DNA of 63,083 nucleotides. Origin: Oscillospiraceae bacterium (GTDB taxonomy: Bacteria; Bacillota; Clostridia; Oscillospirales; Oscillospiraceae). Below the pieces are notes generated by a model. It searched no databases, was not told where the DNA came from, and saw nothing but the letters and a program-made list of their open reading frames with translations. The DNA is taken from the NCBI GenBank assembly GCA_017416445.1, contig JAFQCJ010000034.1:1-63083 (forward strand). The letters are read 5' to 3'. The position numbers were made by a program, and so were the translations under genes. The first letter of the stretch is position 1; each line of letters opens with the position of its first letter. Positions 7,748-16,473 of this stretch are shown here, piece after piece.

Positions 7748-9253
7748 ATGGCAGAGAATAACAACATCAACAACGCCGCCCCCGTACAGGAGCTGAACGA
7801 GCTGCTGCAGATCCGCCGCGATAAGCTGAAGGCACTGCAGGAGGAGGGCCGCGATCCCTTTACCATCACCCGCTTTGAGGTGAGCCACCACGCACAGGAC
7901 ATCAAGGACAACTTCGACGCTCTGGAGGGCACCGTTGTCCGTATTGCTGGTCGCCTTATGTCCAAGCGCGGCATGGGTAAGGTCTCTTTCTGCGATGTGC
8001 AGGACAAGTCCGGCCGCATCCAGCTCTACGCCCGCCGCGATGAGATGGACGAGGTGAATTACGACCGCTTTAAGAAGTACGATATCGGCGATATCGTGGG
8101 CATCGAGGGCGATGTGTTCCGTACCCAGCGTGGCGAGATGTCTGTCCGCGCCAAGGAGATCACCCTCCTGAGCAAGTCCCTGCGCCCCCTGCCTGAGAAG
8201 TTCCACGGCCTCACCGATAAGGAGATCCGCTACCGTCAGCGTTATGTGGATCTGATCGTCAACCCCGAGTCCAAGCGCAACTTCGAGATCCGCAGCAAGT
8301 TCGTTTCCTATCTGCGCCGCTATCTGGACGGTCTGGGCTTCATGGAGGTGGAGACTCCCGTTCTCAGCCCCATCGCCGGCGGCGCCAACGCCCGTCCCTT
8401 CATTACCCATCACAACGCGCAGGATATTGATATGTATATGCGTATCGCTACCGAGCTGCACCTCAAGCGCCTCATCGTGGGCGGCATGGAGCGTGTATAT
8501 GAGGTAGGCCGCATCTTCCGCAACGAGGGCATGGACACCAAGCACAACCCCGAGTTCACCACCTGCGAGCTGTATCAGGCCTACACCAACCTGGACGGTA
8601 TGATGGACATCCTCGAGGCCATTATCTCCGGCGCTGCCATGGAGATTCTGGGCACTTACAAGGTGCAGTGGCTGGGCAACGACATTGACCTGACCCCCAG
8701 CTGGAAGCGCATCACCATGGCTGATGCCGTCAAGGAGGTCACCGGTGCCGACTTTATGGCCATCGAGGGCGATGGCGAGGCCGCTGTGAAGCTGGCCAAG
8801 AGCGTTGGCGTGGATATGGACGGCGTGCCCGCCACCTGGGGCAACGCCCTGTACGAGACCTTCGATCAGAAGGTGGAGGACACCCTGGTGCAGCCCACCT
8901 TCGTTACCATGTATCCCGTGGAGGTCAGCCCCCTTGCCAAGCGCAGCCCCGTTGATCCCTACCTCACCGAGCGTTACGAGGCATTTATCTGTGGCTGCGA
9001 GATGGGCAACGCCTTCTCCGAGCTGAACGACCCCATCGACCAGTACGAGCGCTTCAAGGCACAGGCTGAGAAGCGTGCCCAGGGCGATGAGGAGGCCGAT
9101 ATGATGGACGAGGACTTTGTCATGGCACTGGAATACGGCATGCCCCCCACGGGCGGTCTGGGCTTCGGTATCGACCGTTGCTCCATGATGCTCTGCGGCA
9201 CCGATTCCATCCGCGATGTCATCCTGTTCCCCACCATGAAACCTCTGGACTAA
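7748..9253 (+). CDS. lysS: Lysyl-tRNA synthetase, class II
   Basis: A 501-residue enzyme that charges tRNA-Lys with lysine. Residues 60-150 form the OB-fold anticodon-binding domain, and the catalytic core begins near 170 (HGLTDKEIRYRQRYVDL). Motif 2 is FRNEGMDTKHNPEFT and motif 3 is GLGFGIDRCSM near the C-terminus. Length and motif order are normal. AAGGAGA precedes the ATG. The gene is followed by a strong terminator, and the greA-lysS pair is common in Clostridia. Confidence 0.97.
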   Translation: MAENNNINNAAPVQELNELLQIRRDKLKALQEEGRDPFTITRFEVSHHAQDIKDNFDALEGTVVRIAGRLMSKRGMGKVSFCDVQDKSGRIQLYARRDEMDEVNYDRFKKYDIGDIVGIEGDVFRTQRGEMSVRAKEITLLSKSLRPLPEKFHGLTDKEIRYRQRYVDLIVNPESKRNFEIRSKFVSYLRRYLDGLGFMEVETPVLSPIAGGANARPFITHHNAQDIDMYMRIATELHLKRLIVGGMERVYEVGRIFRNEGMDTKHNPEFTTCELYQAYTNLDGMMDILEAIISGAAMEILGTYKVQWLGNDIDLTPSWKRITMADAVKEVTGADFMAIEGDGEAAVKLAKSVGVDMDGVPATWGNALYETFDQKVEDTLVQPTFVTMYPVEVSPLAKRSPVDPYLTERYEAFICGCEMGNAFSELNDPIDQYERFKAQAEKRAQGDEEADMMDEDFVMALEYGMPPTGGLGFGIDRCSMMLCGTDSIRDVILFPTMKPLD

Positions 9254-9265
9254 GAGAGAATAATC

Positions 9266-9298
9266 AAAAAAGCACTGCCGAGAGGCAGTGCTTTTTTT
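9266..9298 (+). terminator. Intrinsic terminator after lysS
   Basis: AAAGCACTGCC pairs with GGCAGTGCTTT around a GAGA loop, followed by a T-run. Confidence 0.95.
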
Positions 9299-9437
9299 GT
9301 CGAAAAAAAGAATTATATTTACCAATCAGGAGTGCCTGTACTACCCAATGTATCACTTGTGGGGCGAACAGACACAATATGTAGAATTTTCGTTAAAAAA
9401 AGAGAAAAGTGGGAAAATTTCGTTACAATTCAACAAA

Positions 9438-9466
9438 TTGACATAAAAAAACAAATGTGTTATATG
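9438..9466 (+). promoter_or_regulatory. Candidate promoter of the SipW/surface-fibre cluster
   Basis: TTGACA (9438-9443), a 17-bp spacer and TATATG (9461-9466) precede the signal peptidase gene. Two similar strings (TTTTCGTTA near 9387 and ATTTCGTTA near 9417) lie just upstream and could be regulator sites. The -10 is imperfect. Confidence 0.5.
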
Positions 9467-9522
9467 TTATCTTATTGACAATAGGGGTACTATGCCCTTT
9501 TTTCAAAATTATGAAAAAAACA

Positions 9523-9563
9523 AAAACCCCATGGGGTTTTCATATTTGCCAGAGGCAAATATG
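9523..9563 (+). promoter_or_regulatory. Tandem hairpins in the leader of the SipW cluster
   Basis: The leader between the promoter and the gene at 9643 contains two adjoining perfect inverted repeats: an 18-bp palindrome AAAACCCCATGGGGTTTT (9523-9540) and a 10-bp stem CATATTTGCC/GGCAAATATG with an AGA loop (9541-9563). A smaller hairpin (TTCCC-GGA-GGGAA) follows near 9591-9603. The first resembles a terminator stem, so attenuation or protection of the long mRNA is plausible. I match it to no known riboswitch family. The rest of the 389-bp gap (9254-9642) holds no convincing gene. Confidence 0.55.
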
Positions 9564-9642
9564 AAGGGCTTTGATTTCATACAAGTAATTTTTCCCGGAG
9601 GGAAGGAAACACCGGAAATTTCTGCACTAGGAGGTGCGCACC

Positions 9643-10569
9643 ATGGAAGAGACTCCTGTGAACAAGCATCCTTTGCCAAGTGATGGCGCGTTTGTGCCGG
9701 ATACAGAACTGAATATAGAGGCCATCCTGGAAGAGATCAAAAACGAGAGGGAGGAGTCCTGCGCAGTGCAGGATGCTCCACCCGGGACAGTGCATCTGGA
9801 TGAAGATGTGGTGTTGCAGATGGTGCTTGCTGTACAGGAACTGACGCAGGAGGTAAAACAGCTGCGCTCGGAGATCAGCAGCAGGAGTTGCGATGCGCCC
9901 TCCAATCCATTGGCTGAAAGCTGCGGAAGGAGTATACAAGTGACAAAGGCAAAGGAGAAAGAGAAAAAAACGACATCCGTTATTGGAAATGTACTGTTCT
10001 ATGCCATGTTGATAGCCCTGGTGTTCGGTGCCTTTCTGCTTAGGAGCAACAGCACCGGCGGGCCGTTCACCTTTGCAGGCTATTCCGCGTTCACGGTGTT
10101 GTCCTCCTCTATGGAAGACACCTATCCCAAGGGTTCGCTGGTGGTGACGAAAGCGGTGGATGCCAATACGCTGCAGATCGGTGATGACATTACCTTTATG
10201 ATCAGCGAAAAATCCTCCGTGACGCACCGTATCGTCAGCATCGTCGAGAACTATCAGAACACAGGGCAGCGGGCCTTTGAGACCAAGGGGACCATGAACC
10301 AGGACCCTGACAAAGATCCCGCGATTGCCGCCAATGTGGTGGGAAAGGTGATTTTCTGCAGTATCCTCTTGGGACAGGCTGCGGCATTTGTCACGAAGAA
10401 CTGGCCATTCATGCTGTTTTTTGTGATTGTGATCGCGGGACTGATCGCATTCCTGAAGTGGAACATGAGGCGTCCGACGGAGAAAACTGCCCACCAGAGC
10501 CATACAGCCTCTGTACAGGAGAGTGCATCTGAGGAAATACAGGTTGTATTGGAGACAGTAGAAAAATAA
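9643..10569 (+). CDS. Signal peptidase I, SipW/archaeal-ER type
   Basis: A 308-residue membrane protease that probably removes the unusual signal peptides of the exported proteins encoded directly downstream. After a long cytosolic N-terminus (residues 1-112, with a predicted coiled coil around 60-80), a membrane helix spans 115-134. The catalytic Ser is S155 in the SSM of TVLSSSMED, and the general base is His195 in SVTHRIVSI. His instead of Lys defines the ER/SipW branch. A second helix (about 255-275) anchors the C-terminus. The ATG at 9643 follows TAGGAGGTG. The roughly 110-residue cytosolic extension is longer than in Bacillus SipW, which is about 190 residues in total. The first paralogue starts 65 bp downstream. 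Confidence 0.9.
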   Translation: MEETPVNKHPLPSDGAFVPDTELNIEAILEEIKNEREESCAVQDAPPGTVHLDEDVVLQMVLAVQELTQEVKQLRSEISSRSCDAPSNPLAESCGRSIQVTKAKEKEKKTTSVIGNVLFYAMLIALVFGAFLLRSNSTGGPFTFAGYSAFTVLSSSMEDTYPKGSLVVTKAVDANTLQIGDDITFMISEKSSVTHRIVSIVENYQNTGQRAFETKGTMNQDPDKDPAIAANVVGKVIFCSILLGQAAAFVTKNWPFMLFFVIVIAGLIAFLKWNMRRPTEKTAHQSHTASVQESASEEIQVVLETVEK

Positions 10570-10634
10570 GTCGCTGTGAGCGTTTATTTTTAAAATATAT
10601 ATAGAAAACAAAAAAGAAAGAAAGAAGGGTAACA

Positions 10635-13208
10635 ATGGCAAACAAGAAACGCATTGCCACATCGGTGGCAGCGGTGGCAACAGCTGCTGCGCTGCTGCTG
10701 GGCGGTACCTTTGCATGGCAAAGTGCCAACCAGACAGCGCTGAACGAGGCATCTGATGTCATCAACCCCGGCGGTCGTTTGCACGATGATTTCAACGGCG
10801 AGAATAAGGATATCTATGTAGAGAACTTCGCCGATGAGCCGATCTATGCTCGTGTTCAGCTGAGCGAGTATTTTGAGATCATCGCCAACTATGGAAAGGG
10901 GGAAGCGGAGAAATCCACCCCGATCCTGGGCAGCAAGAATGACGACGACACATACAACTATGCCCTGTTCGACTTCAACGGCAGGGTAGAAGGGGACGGC
11001 ACCGTCCTTGCCGGCGGCAGTGACGAGGAGGGGAACCCCTATTGGACATGGAAAAGCGGCGGCAGCACCGTGTATATGCCCACCTTTAACATGAATAAGG
11101 ACAGCCTTGCCGCGGATGTCAACGGTATCTATGAAGAGGGCAATGTCGGTACCATCAGCAACCGCTTTGATCCCGTTGATCCCCAGTACAGTGAGTATAC
11201 CGACTGGGCGGAATTCGTGGGTGAGAACGGTACTGTGGGTGAAGGTGCAACCAAGAGCGGTACCGAGATCTACGACGGAGACGCCAACAACATAGACGAT
11301 GACGACATCAGAGAGGTTGCCAATGTGGAGCACACCGCCCAGCTTACCGAGGATGGTGAACTGATCAGCATGGCGGATTGGGATGGCGCAGCAGGCCCCT
11401 ACTGGGTCTATGACACCGATGGCTGGGTCTATTGGGCACAGCCCATCCAGCCCCACACCGCTACCGGTCTGCTGCTGGACAGCATCCGGCTCAATCAGGT
11501 CATGGATGACACCTGGTACTACGCCATTCAGGTGGTGGCCCAGTTTGTCACCGCAGAGGATGTGGGTAAGGCCGATGGCACGGGCTTCTATGTTGCCGGA
11601 ACAGAACCCACGGCCGAGGCAGAGGAACTGCTGTGGACCATCGGTGTCACCAGTGTGGATGATACTCCCGGCGGTGGCTCCGGGGATCCTGTCGTGCCCG
11701 AATCCCCCCTGCAGCTGACACTTACCGCTGCGCCCAACTGGTATATTCCCAGCACCTCCATGCCGACGGAGATCAGCCTGTCCGCTGCTGCAGCCTATGA
11801 GGACAGCAGCATCGGTGATGTCAGCGGTGTTGTCTGGAGCATCTCCGGTCATCGTGAGGATGATACGGCACTCAGCGCCGAAACCGGCGGGAATGTGACG
11901 CTGAACATCGCGCCTTATGAGGAAGGCAATATCATTGTTGCTGCAACCTTTACCTATGTGGACGATGAACAGGGGATCAACGAGACGGTAACGGAGGAGA
12001 TCGTTGTGACCAACGGCCCCAGTGTGGGGACATTTTGGATGTATGACAATCAGACCGACGAATTTGTGAGTCACGCACCGTATACCTCCGGCGAGGCGGC
12101 AGAGTTGAGCTTTACCACCTATTTCTTCCCGAAGTATACGGGAACGATCCAGCCGAAAGAGGATGCCTACTCCGGTGAGGAGGCAGACCTTTTGGCACAG
12201 AAGTACACCTACTCTCTTGTTGTGAGTGATACAGAGGATACCCCCACGACCATCGAGGGTGTGACCCTCAGTCAGGACGGTGCAGATCTGACGGTTTCCA
12301 TTGCCGAAACGGTCGACCAGATGATTTATATCAAGTGTTCGCTGCAAGACAGCATGCAGATGCTGTTTGAGCTTTACCCGCAGGAACCTGCTGCCGTTCC
12401 GGCCCCGACGGTGGCGATGGAGATGCAGGGTTACATTCCGAAAGTTATTATCAGCGACATTGATGACGAGGACTTCCCCCTGACCCTGAAGGCATATGAG
12501 CGGACAGGTGGGGAAACCGACGAGGAGGCCACCTTTGCGGATACCCCTTACAGGACGGTTGTCTTCAGCTTGTCGGAGAGTGAGGTTACTGCCGACTCGG
12601 ATCTGATGTATCGGCCAACCTATGCCGACGGTTCTCTTACGGCGACCTATGATGTGTTGAACGATGGAATGCCGTATTACGATGAGATCGGTGAGGGCAG
12701 GACGAAATTCTACGGCTTGAAGCTTGTGGTCACCGATGCAGCCGGAAACGCTTCTGAGGAAGCAAAAATTAGTTGGATTACAGCGGAAGGCTGCTTCGTA
12801 GCCGGAACGCAGGTGCAGACGGTCCAGGGCCTTGTGAACATTGAGGACATCAAGGTGGGCGATCAGGTGTACTCCCTGGATCTGACCACCGATGAGCAGG
12901 TCGTGAGCACAGTCGCCTGGGTGCAGGGCACACGCTACATTGACGCAACTTACACCATCTACGCCGGCGGCGAAAAGGTTGTGACCACCTATGAGCACCC
13001 CTTCTATGTGATGGGCAAGGAGTGGGTGGCAGCCGAGGATCTGGTTGTGGGCGATGTGATCAAGACCGTGGACGGTGAACTCACCATCACCGACATCGTG
13101 TACACCGAACTGGATGCCCCCGTACAGGTGTACAACTTCACGGTGGAGGGTACTCACAACTATCTGATCTCCGAGAGCGGACTGCTCGTGCACAATATCA
13201 CAAAATAA
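10635..13208 (+). CDS. SipW-dependent exported fibre protein with C-terminal Hint domain
   Basis: An 857-residue exported protein. Residues 1-27 are a SipW-type signal peptide (ALLLGGTFAWQS), followed by NPGGRLHDDF. About 30-330 form a module shared with the next three proteins: DIYVENFA, then MPTFNMNKDSL, WVYWAQPI, and MDDTWYYAI with VAQFVT. Ig-like or fibronectin-like strands fill about 350-710. The last 138 residues are an intein-like Hint domain: Cys720 in GCFVAGTQV, block-B TYEH with His788, block-F NFTVEGTHNYLI with His841, and a terminal VHN with Asn854, then only ITK. The shared N-module recalls TasA/camelysin-type biofilm fibres. Hint domains cleave or ligate peptide bonds, so this protein may self-process or become covalently attached. 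No anchor or sorting signal is present. Confidence 0.88.
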   Translation: MANKKRIATSVAAVATAAALLLGGTFAWQSANQTALNEASDVINPGGRLHDDFNGENKDIYVENFADEPIYARVQLSEYFEIIANYGKGEAEKSTPILGSKNDDDTYNYALFDFNGRVEGDGTVLAGGSDEEGNPYWTWKSGGSTVYMPTFNMNKDSLAADVNGIYEEGNVGTISNRFDPVDPQYSEYTDWAEFVGENGTVGEGATKSGTEIYDGDANNIDDDDIREVANVEHTAQLTEDGELISMADWDGAAGPYWVYDTDGWVYWAQPIQPHTATGLLLDSIRLNQVMDDTWYYAIQVVAQFVTAEDVGKADGTGFYVAGTEPTAEAEELLWTIGVTSVDDTPGGGSGDPVVPESPLQLTLTAAPNWYIPSTSMPTEISLSAAAAYEDSSIGDVSGVVWSISGHREDDTALSAETGGNVTLNIAPYEEGNIIVAATFTYVDDEQGINETVTEEIVVTNGPSVGTFWMYDNQTDEFVSHAPYTSGEAAELSFTTYFFPKYTGTIQPKEDAYSGEEADLLAQKYTYSLVVSDTEDTPTTIEGVTLSQDGADLTVSIAETVDQMIYIKCSLQDSMQMLFELYPQEPAAVPAPTVAMEMQGYIPKVIISDIDDEDFPLTLKAYERTGGETDEEATFADTPYRTVVFSLSESEVTADSDLMYRPTYADGSLTATYDVLNDGMPYYDEIGEGRTKFYGLKLVVTDAAGNASEEAKISWITAEGCFVAGTQVQTVQGLVNIEDIKVGDQVYSLDLTTDEQVVSTVAWVQGTRYIDATYTIYAGGEKVVTTYEHPFYVMGKEWVAAEDLVVGDVIKTVDGELTITDIVYTELDAPVQVYNFTVEGTHNYLISESGLLVHNITK
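12792..13205 (+). other. Hint (intein-like) domain coding region
   Basis: This codes for residues 720-857 of the preceding protein. Hallmarks visible: nucleophilic N-terminal Cys (codon at 12792), a TxxH block B (residues 785-788), a long VQVYNFTVEGTHNYLI block F, and C-terminal LLVHN. The residue after Asn is Ile, not Cys/Ser/Thr, so normal protein splicing is not expected. N-terminal thioester cleavage or transfer, as in type B bacterial intein-like domains or Hedgehog, is possible. No homing endonuclease is inserted. Confidence 0.88.
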
Positions 13209-13282
13209 AACCTGTTTTTTCCCCATCCCCTTCACGGGGGTGAGGAAGAACCTCCTGAAAAACGGAAAAAGGAGAACATCCC

Positions 13283-16200
13283 ATGAACAAGAAGAAACTT
13301 GCCACATCGGTGGCAGCGGTGGCAACAGCTGCTGCGCTGCTGCTGGGCGGTACCTTTGCGTGGCAAAGTGCCAACCAGACGGCGCTGAACGAGGCATCTG
13401 ATGTCATCAATCCCGGCGGCCGTTTGCATGATGATTTTTACATCGATGACAGAGGCAATTACAACAGTGATATCTATGTGGAGAACTTCGCCGATGACGA
13501 GATTTTCGCCCGCGTAAAGCTGCAGGAATACATGGAGATCGTCATCAATCAGGGTGTTGCAGGTGCCGAGGTGGTGGAAACTGTTGCGGGCAGCAAGACC
13601 CTCCATGATGCACCCGCGGCGGAGGTGCCTACCGACAACACCAGCGGCTACGAGTATGCGTATGTCACCCATTACTTCGACCAGTCCAATGTAACGGAGG
13701 ACTATTGGAAGTGGACACCGGGTGCTGAGGACAGCGCCGAGGTCTGGTATATGCCCACCTTCAATATGAATAAGGACTCCCTTGTGGCGGACCGCAACGG
13801 TATGTATGTAGACCGCATCGGCGGTATCAGCAACCGCGGTCAGGGTCAGTATGAGGAGTGGACCGTATGGAATGAGGGTGATACCCAGGACGGTACGGAG
13901 ATCTACGACATTGATCCCAACCGGAACGACGAGGTGGGCTATGATTTTGAAAATCTGCAGACCTATGTGGATGCAGAGAACATCAAAACTGTGGCACAGA
14001 CCCACACTGCTGTGCCTGTAGGCGAGACAAAGGGTCTCATCAGCATGAGCCAGTGGCTGGAGAAGCTGGATAACGGCGAAGAGATCGCGGACTACTGGGT
14101 CTACGATGAGGACGGCAGCGGCTGGGTCTACTGGTCCTCTCCCATTGCGGCGAAGAGCACCACCGGTCTGCTGCTGGACGGCATCGAGCTCAAGCAGGTC
14201 ATGGACGATACCTGGTACTACGCCATTGAGGCGGTGGGCCAGTTCGTAACGGCCAACGATGCCGGTAAGGGCGATGGCACAGGCTTCTATGATGAGACCG
14301 TGTCGGGCAACACCGCCCCCAGCGCCGATGCAGAGCGGCTGCTGACCACCATTGGTGTCACGCTGGATGGCAGCGAGGAGGAAGAGGAAGGCCCTGTTGC
14401 GTTCCGTATCTATGATGCTTACACCGATGAAGGTGTGGATTACCGCGAGGGGGAGACGGCCTATCTCGGAGCAGGTGATTACACGCTGTTTGTAAGCAGC
14501 GGAGACGGCGGACTCTACACGGGAGAAAACCCCGATGACTTTATCTGGTCCGTGTCGCCGGAGATTGCTTACACCGAAAATGAAGTGCACAACAACGGCG
14601 AGGAAGGATACTATTATGTGTCCGTGGACTTCACCTTGGATGAGACGGTTGCAGAAGGCGAAGAGTTCATTTTCACCGCCACCAACGGGACAGATGACTT
14701 CGAGATGGTCGCCTCGGTGGTTTACAGCCCCTCGGATGACGAGGGATACTACGGCGACGGTGTGATCACCGTCAATGGATATGGCGCCAACGATGCTGGT
14801 TATATCTATCTCAGCGGGCTGGACATTGAACAGGACAATTCCTTTGCCGTTGAGGTCAGAGGAGATTTTGAACTTGCAGAGAACGGGCTGACCGCCCAGT
14901 TCCACGAGGATGATATTGTCGGCACAGAGATGGTTGTCAGCGACACTGATCCCTACAGTGCCACCCTGACCATCGCCGCAAGAGACCATCACTCCGTGGA
15001 GATCACGGCAGAAGATGTATATGGCGAGCGTGAGACTGTCACCGTGGTGCCGGTTTACCAGACCATTTTGATCACCCCCGATATGGACGGCGAGACACTG
15101 ACCCTGCCTTCCGGTTACTATAGCCTGCGGGCAGAGGACTTTGATCCGGCAGAGGTCACCTTCACCCTGAGTGGTGCAAAGAGAAGTGATCTGGTTGAGG
15201 ATAACGGCGAGCAGAAACTGAGCCTTACCTCCTATGAATCCGGAACGAACATTGTCTTGACGACCTCCAACGGCGAGGAGACGGTCAATGTGAACATTGA
15301 AGTGGCAGATGCCAATCCGTATGACGGTCCCCTGTACTCCTACTATATCCAGGGTGTAGGCGATACCTGGGCCTACTCGCTGGTTGAGACACAGGACTAT
15401 GCCTGGGAGCAGAATGACGGCTATACATACAAGCTTTATGCGGGCATGACCAATGACTTTGCCGGAGCGATTGCATGGAAGATCACCGGTAATACGGAGG
15501 CAGATACGGTCTACTTTGTAAACGGCGACGATGCCACCGGCCTCACCTACACCGGATTCTCTCCTGAGATCAAGTTCACGGCAGAGCAGACAGCACCGTT
15601 CACCATCCTTGTGGACATTTATGCCGATGAGGAAAAGAGCGTCCACATGACCGACGGGGAGGGGAATGCGTATGACTCCAACAGCCAGTACTTTACCATC
15701 TTCCCCACCAAGAGCGGCAACCCGGTTATCCGTCATATGAGCGTGCACTGGGAGGGTGAAGCAGTGGGATCCGCCTATCCCGATCCCGGTGAAACGATGG
15801 AGGTCCACTTCCTTGCGGATATCAGAAGGGAAGGTCAAAGTATCACCAATGCGGATGTGACATGGAGTCTGGAAGAGGTGGAATCGGGCTGCACCTTTAC
15901 CATTGAAGAGGGTGCCGCCGACAGCAATACCGCTATCGTGACCCACACCTGCCCCGTTGATGAGTGCACGAGGATCGGCGCGGTACAGGCTGTTGTCAGC
16001 TATGACCACGCTTACGGTCAGAAGGGAACAAGCGAGTTCTATATCGTGTCGAAGGATTATGAAGGCGATATTGATCTGGGTGTCGAAGGCGGTGATGAGG
16101 GCGGCGAGGATGCGCCCGAATCCACTCTGGCGATGACCTTTGTCTCAAGCCCGGCGTATACGGAGCAGGAAGGCAGTGCCTACATAACCATTGAGAAAAT

Positions 16201-16450
16201 CCGTGGGGAAGAAATTGTATGGAATCTGTACGGCTGCTCTGAGGAGTTCTTCACATTAACCAGCAGTAATGGAGCCGTCACCTTTGCACCGTTTGGCGGT
16301 GTTGAGGCAAACCAGAACTTCGACATGGACATTATTATCCCTACTGCGGTTACAGAGGACTTTACGGTTACGGCAACCTCCATGGACGGTACAAAAACGG
16401 TGACATTTTTCATTGTGATGTCAGAGGACTTGGTTGATACCGAGGAATAA
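13283..16450 (+). CDS. SipW-dependent exported fibre protein, large Ig-like form
   Basis: A 1055-residue paralogue of the preceding protein. The signal peptide and first 50 residues are almost identical, followed by the shared N-module (about 30-360, with DIYVENFADDEIFARV, MPTFNMNKDSL and MDDTWYYAIEAVGQFVT). Residues about 370-1040 are a series of acidic beta-strand domains, probably five or six Ig-like units, with no Hint domain, LPXTG motif or C-terminal membrane helix; the protein ends in DLVDTEE. It is likely secreted and incorporated in an extracellular fibre through the N-module. The ATG follows AAAGGAG. The 74-bp gap from the upstream gene contains a C/G-rich hairpin (about 13219-13250). 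Confidence 0.85.
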   Translation: MNKKKLATSVAAVATAAALLLGGTFAWQSANQTALNEASDVINPGGRLHDDFYIDDRGNYNSDIYVENFADDEIFARVKLQEYMEIVINQGVAGAEVVETVAGSKTLHDAPAAEVPTDNTSGYEYAYVTHYFDQSNVTEDYWKWTPGAEDSAEVWYMPTFNMNKDSLVADRNGMYVDRIGGISNRGQGQYEEWTVWNEGDTQDGTEIYDIDPNRNDEVGYDFENLQTYVDAENIKTVAQTHTAVPVGETKGLISMSQWLEKLDNGEEIADYWVYDEDGSGWVYWSSPIAAKSTTGLLLDGIELKQVMDDTWYYAIEAVGQFVTANDAGKGDGTGFYDETVSGNTAPSADAERLLTTIGVTLDGSEEEEEGPVAFRIYDAYTDEGVDYREGETAYLGAGDYTLFVSSGDGGLYTGENPDDFIWSVSPEIAYTENEVHNNGEEGYYYVSVDFTLDETVAEGEEFIFTATNGTDDFEMVASVVYSPSDDEGYYGDGVITVNGYGANDAGYIYLSGLDIEQDNSFAVEVRGDFELAENGLTAQFHEDDIVGTEMVVSDTDPYSATLTIAARDHHSVEITAEDVYGERETVTVVPVYQTILITPDMDGETLTLPSGYYSLRAEDFDPAEVTFTLSGAKRSDLVEDNGEQKLSLTSYESGTNIVLTTSNGEETVNVNIEVADANPYDGPLYSYYIQGVGDTWAYSLVETQDYAWEQNDGYTYKLYAGMTNDFAGAIAWKITGNTEADTVYFVNGDDATGLTYTGFSPEIKFTAEQTAPFTILVDIYADEEKSVHMTDGEGNAYDSNSQYFTIFPTKSGNPVIRHMSVHWEGEAVGSAYPDPGETMEVHFLADIRREGQSITNADVTWSLEEVESGCTFTIEEGAADSNTAIVTHTCPVDECTRIGAVQAVVSYDHAYGQKGTSEFYIVSKDYEGDIDLGVEGGDEGGEDAPESTLAMTFVSSPAYTEQEGSAYITIEKIRGEEIVWNLYGCSEEFFTLTSSNGAVTFAPFGGVEANQNFDMDIIIPTAVTEDFTVTATSMDGTKTVTFFIVMSEDLVDTEE

Positions 16451-16473
16451 TATACGGACGAAAGGAGCCTATT

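Noticed and set aside
9492..9683. 63-codon plus-strand frame in the leader of the SipW cluster
   Set aside because: Runs through the hairpins, no good ribosome site, and overlaps the real start of the peptidase gene.
12792..13205. Hint domain as a toxin-releasing module of a polymorphic toxin
   Set aside because: No C-terminal toxin domain follows (only three residues) and no immunity gene lies downstream.
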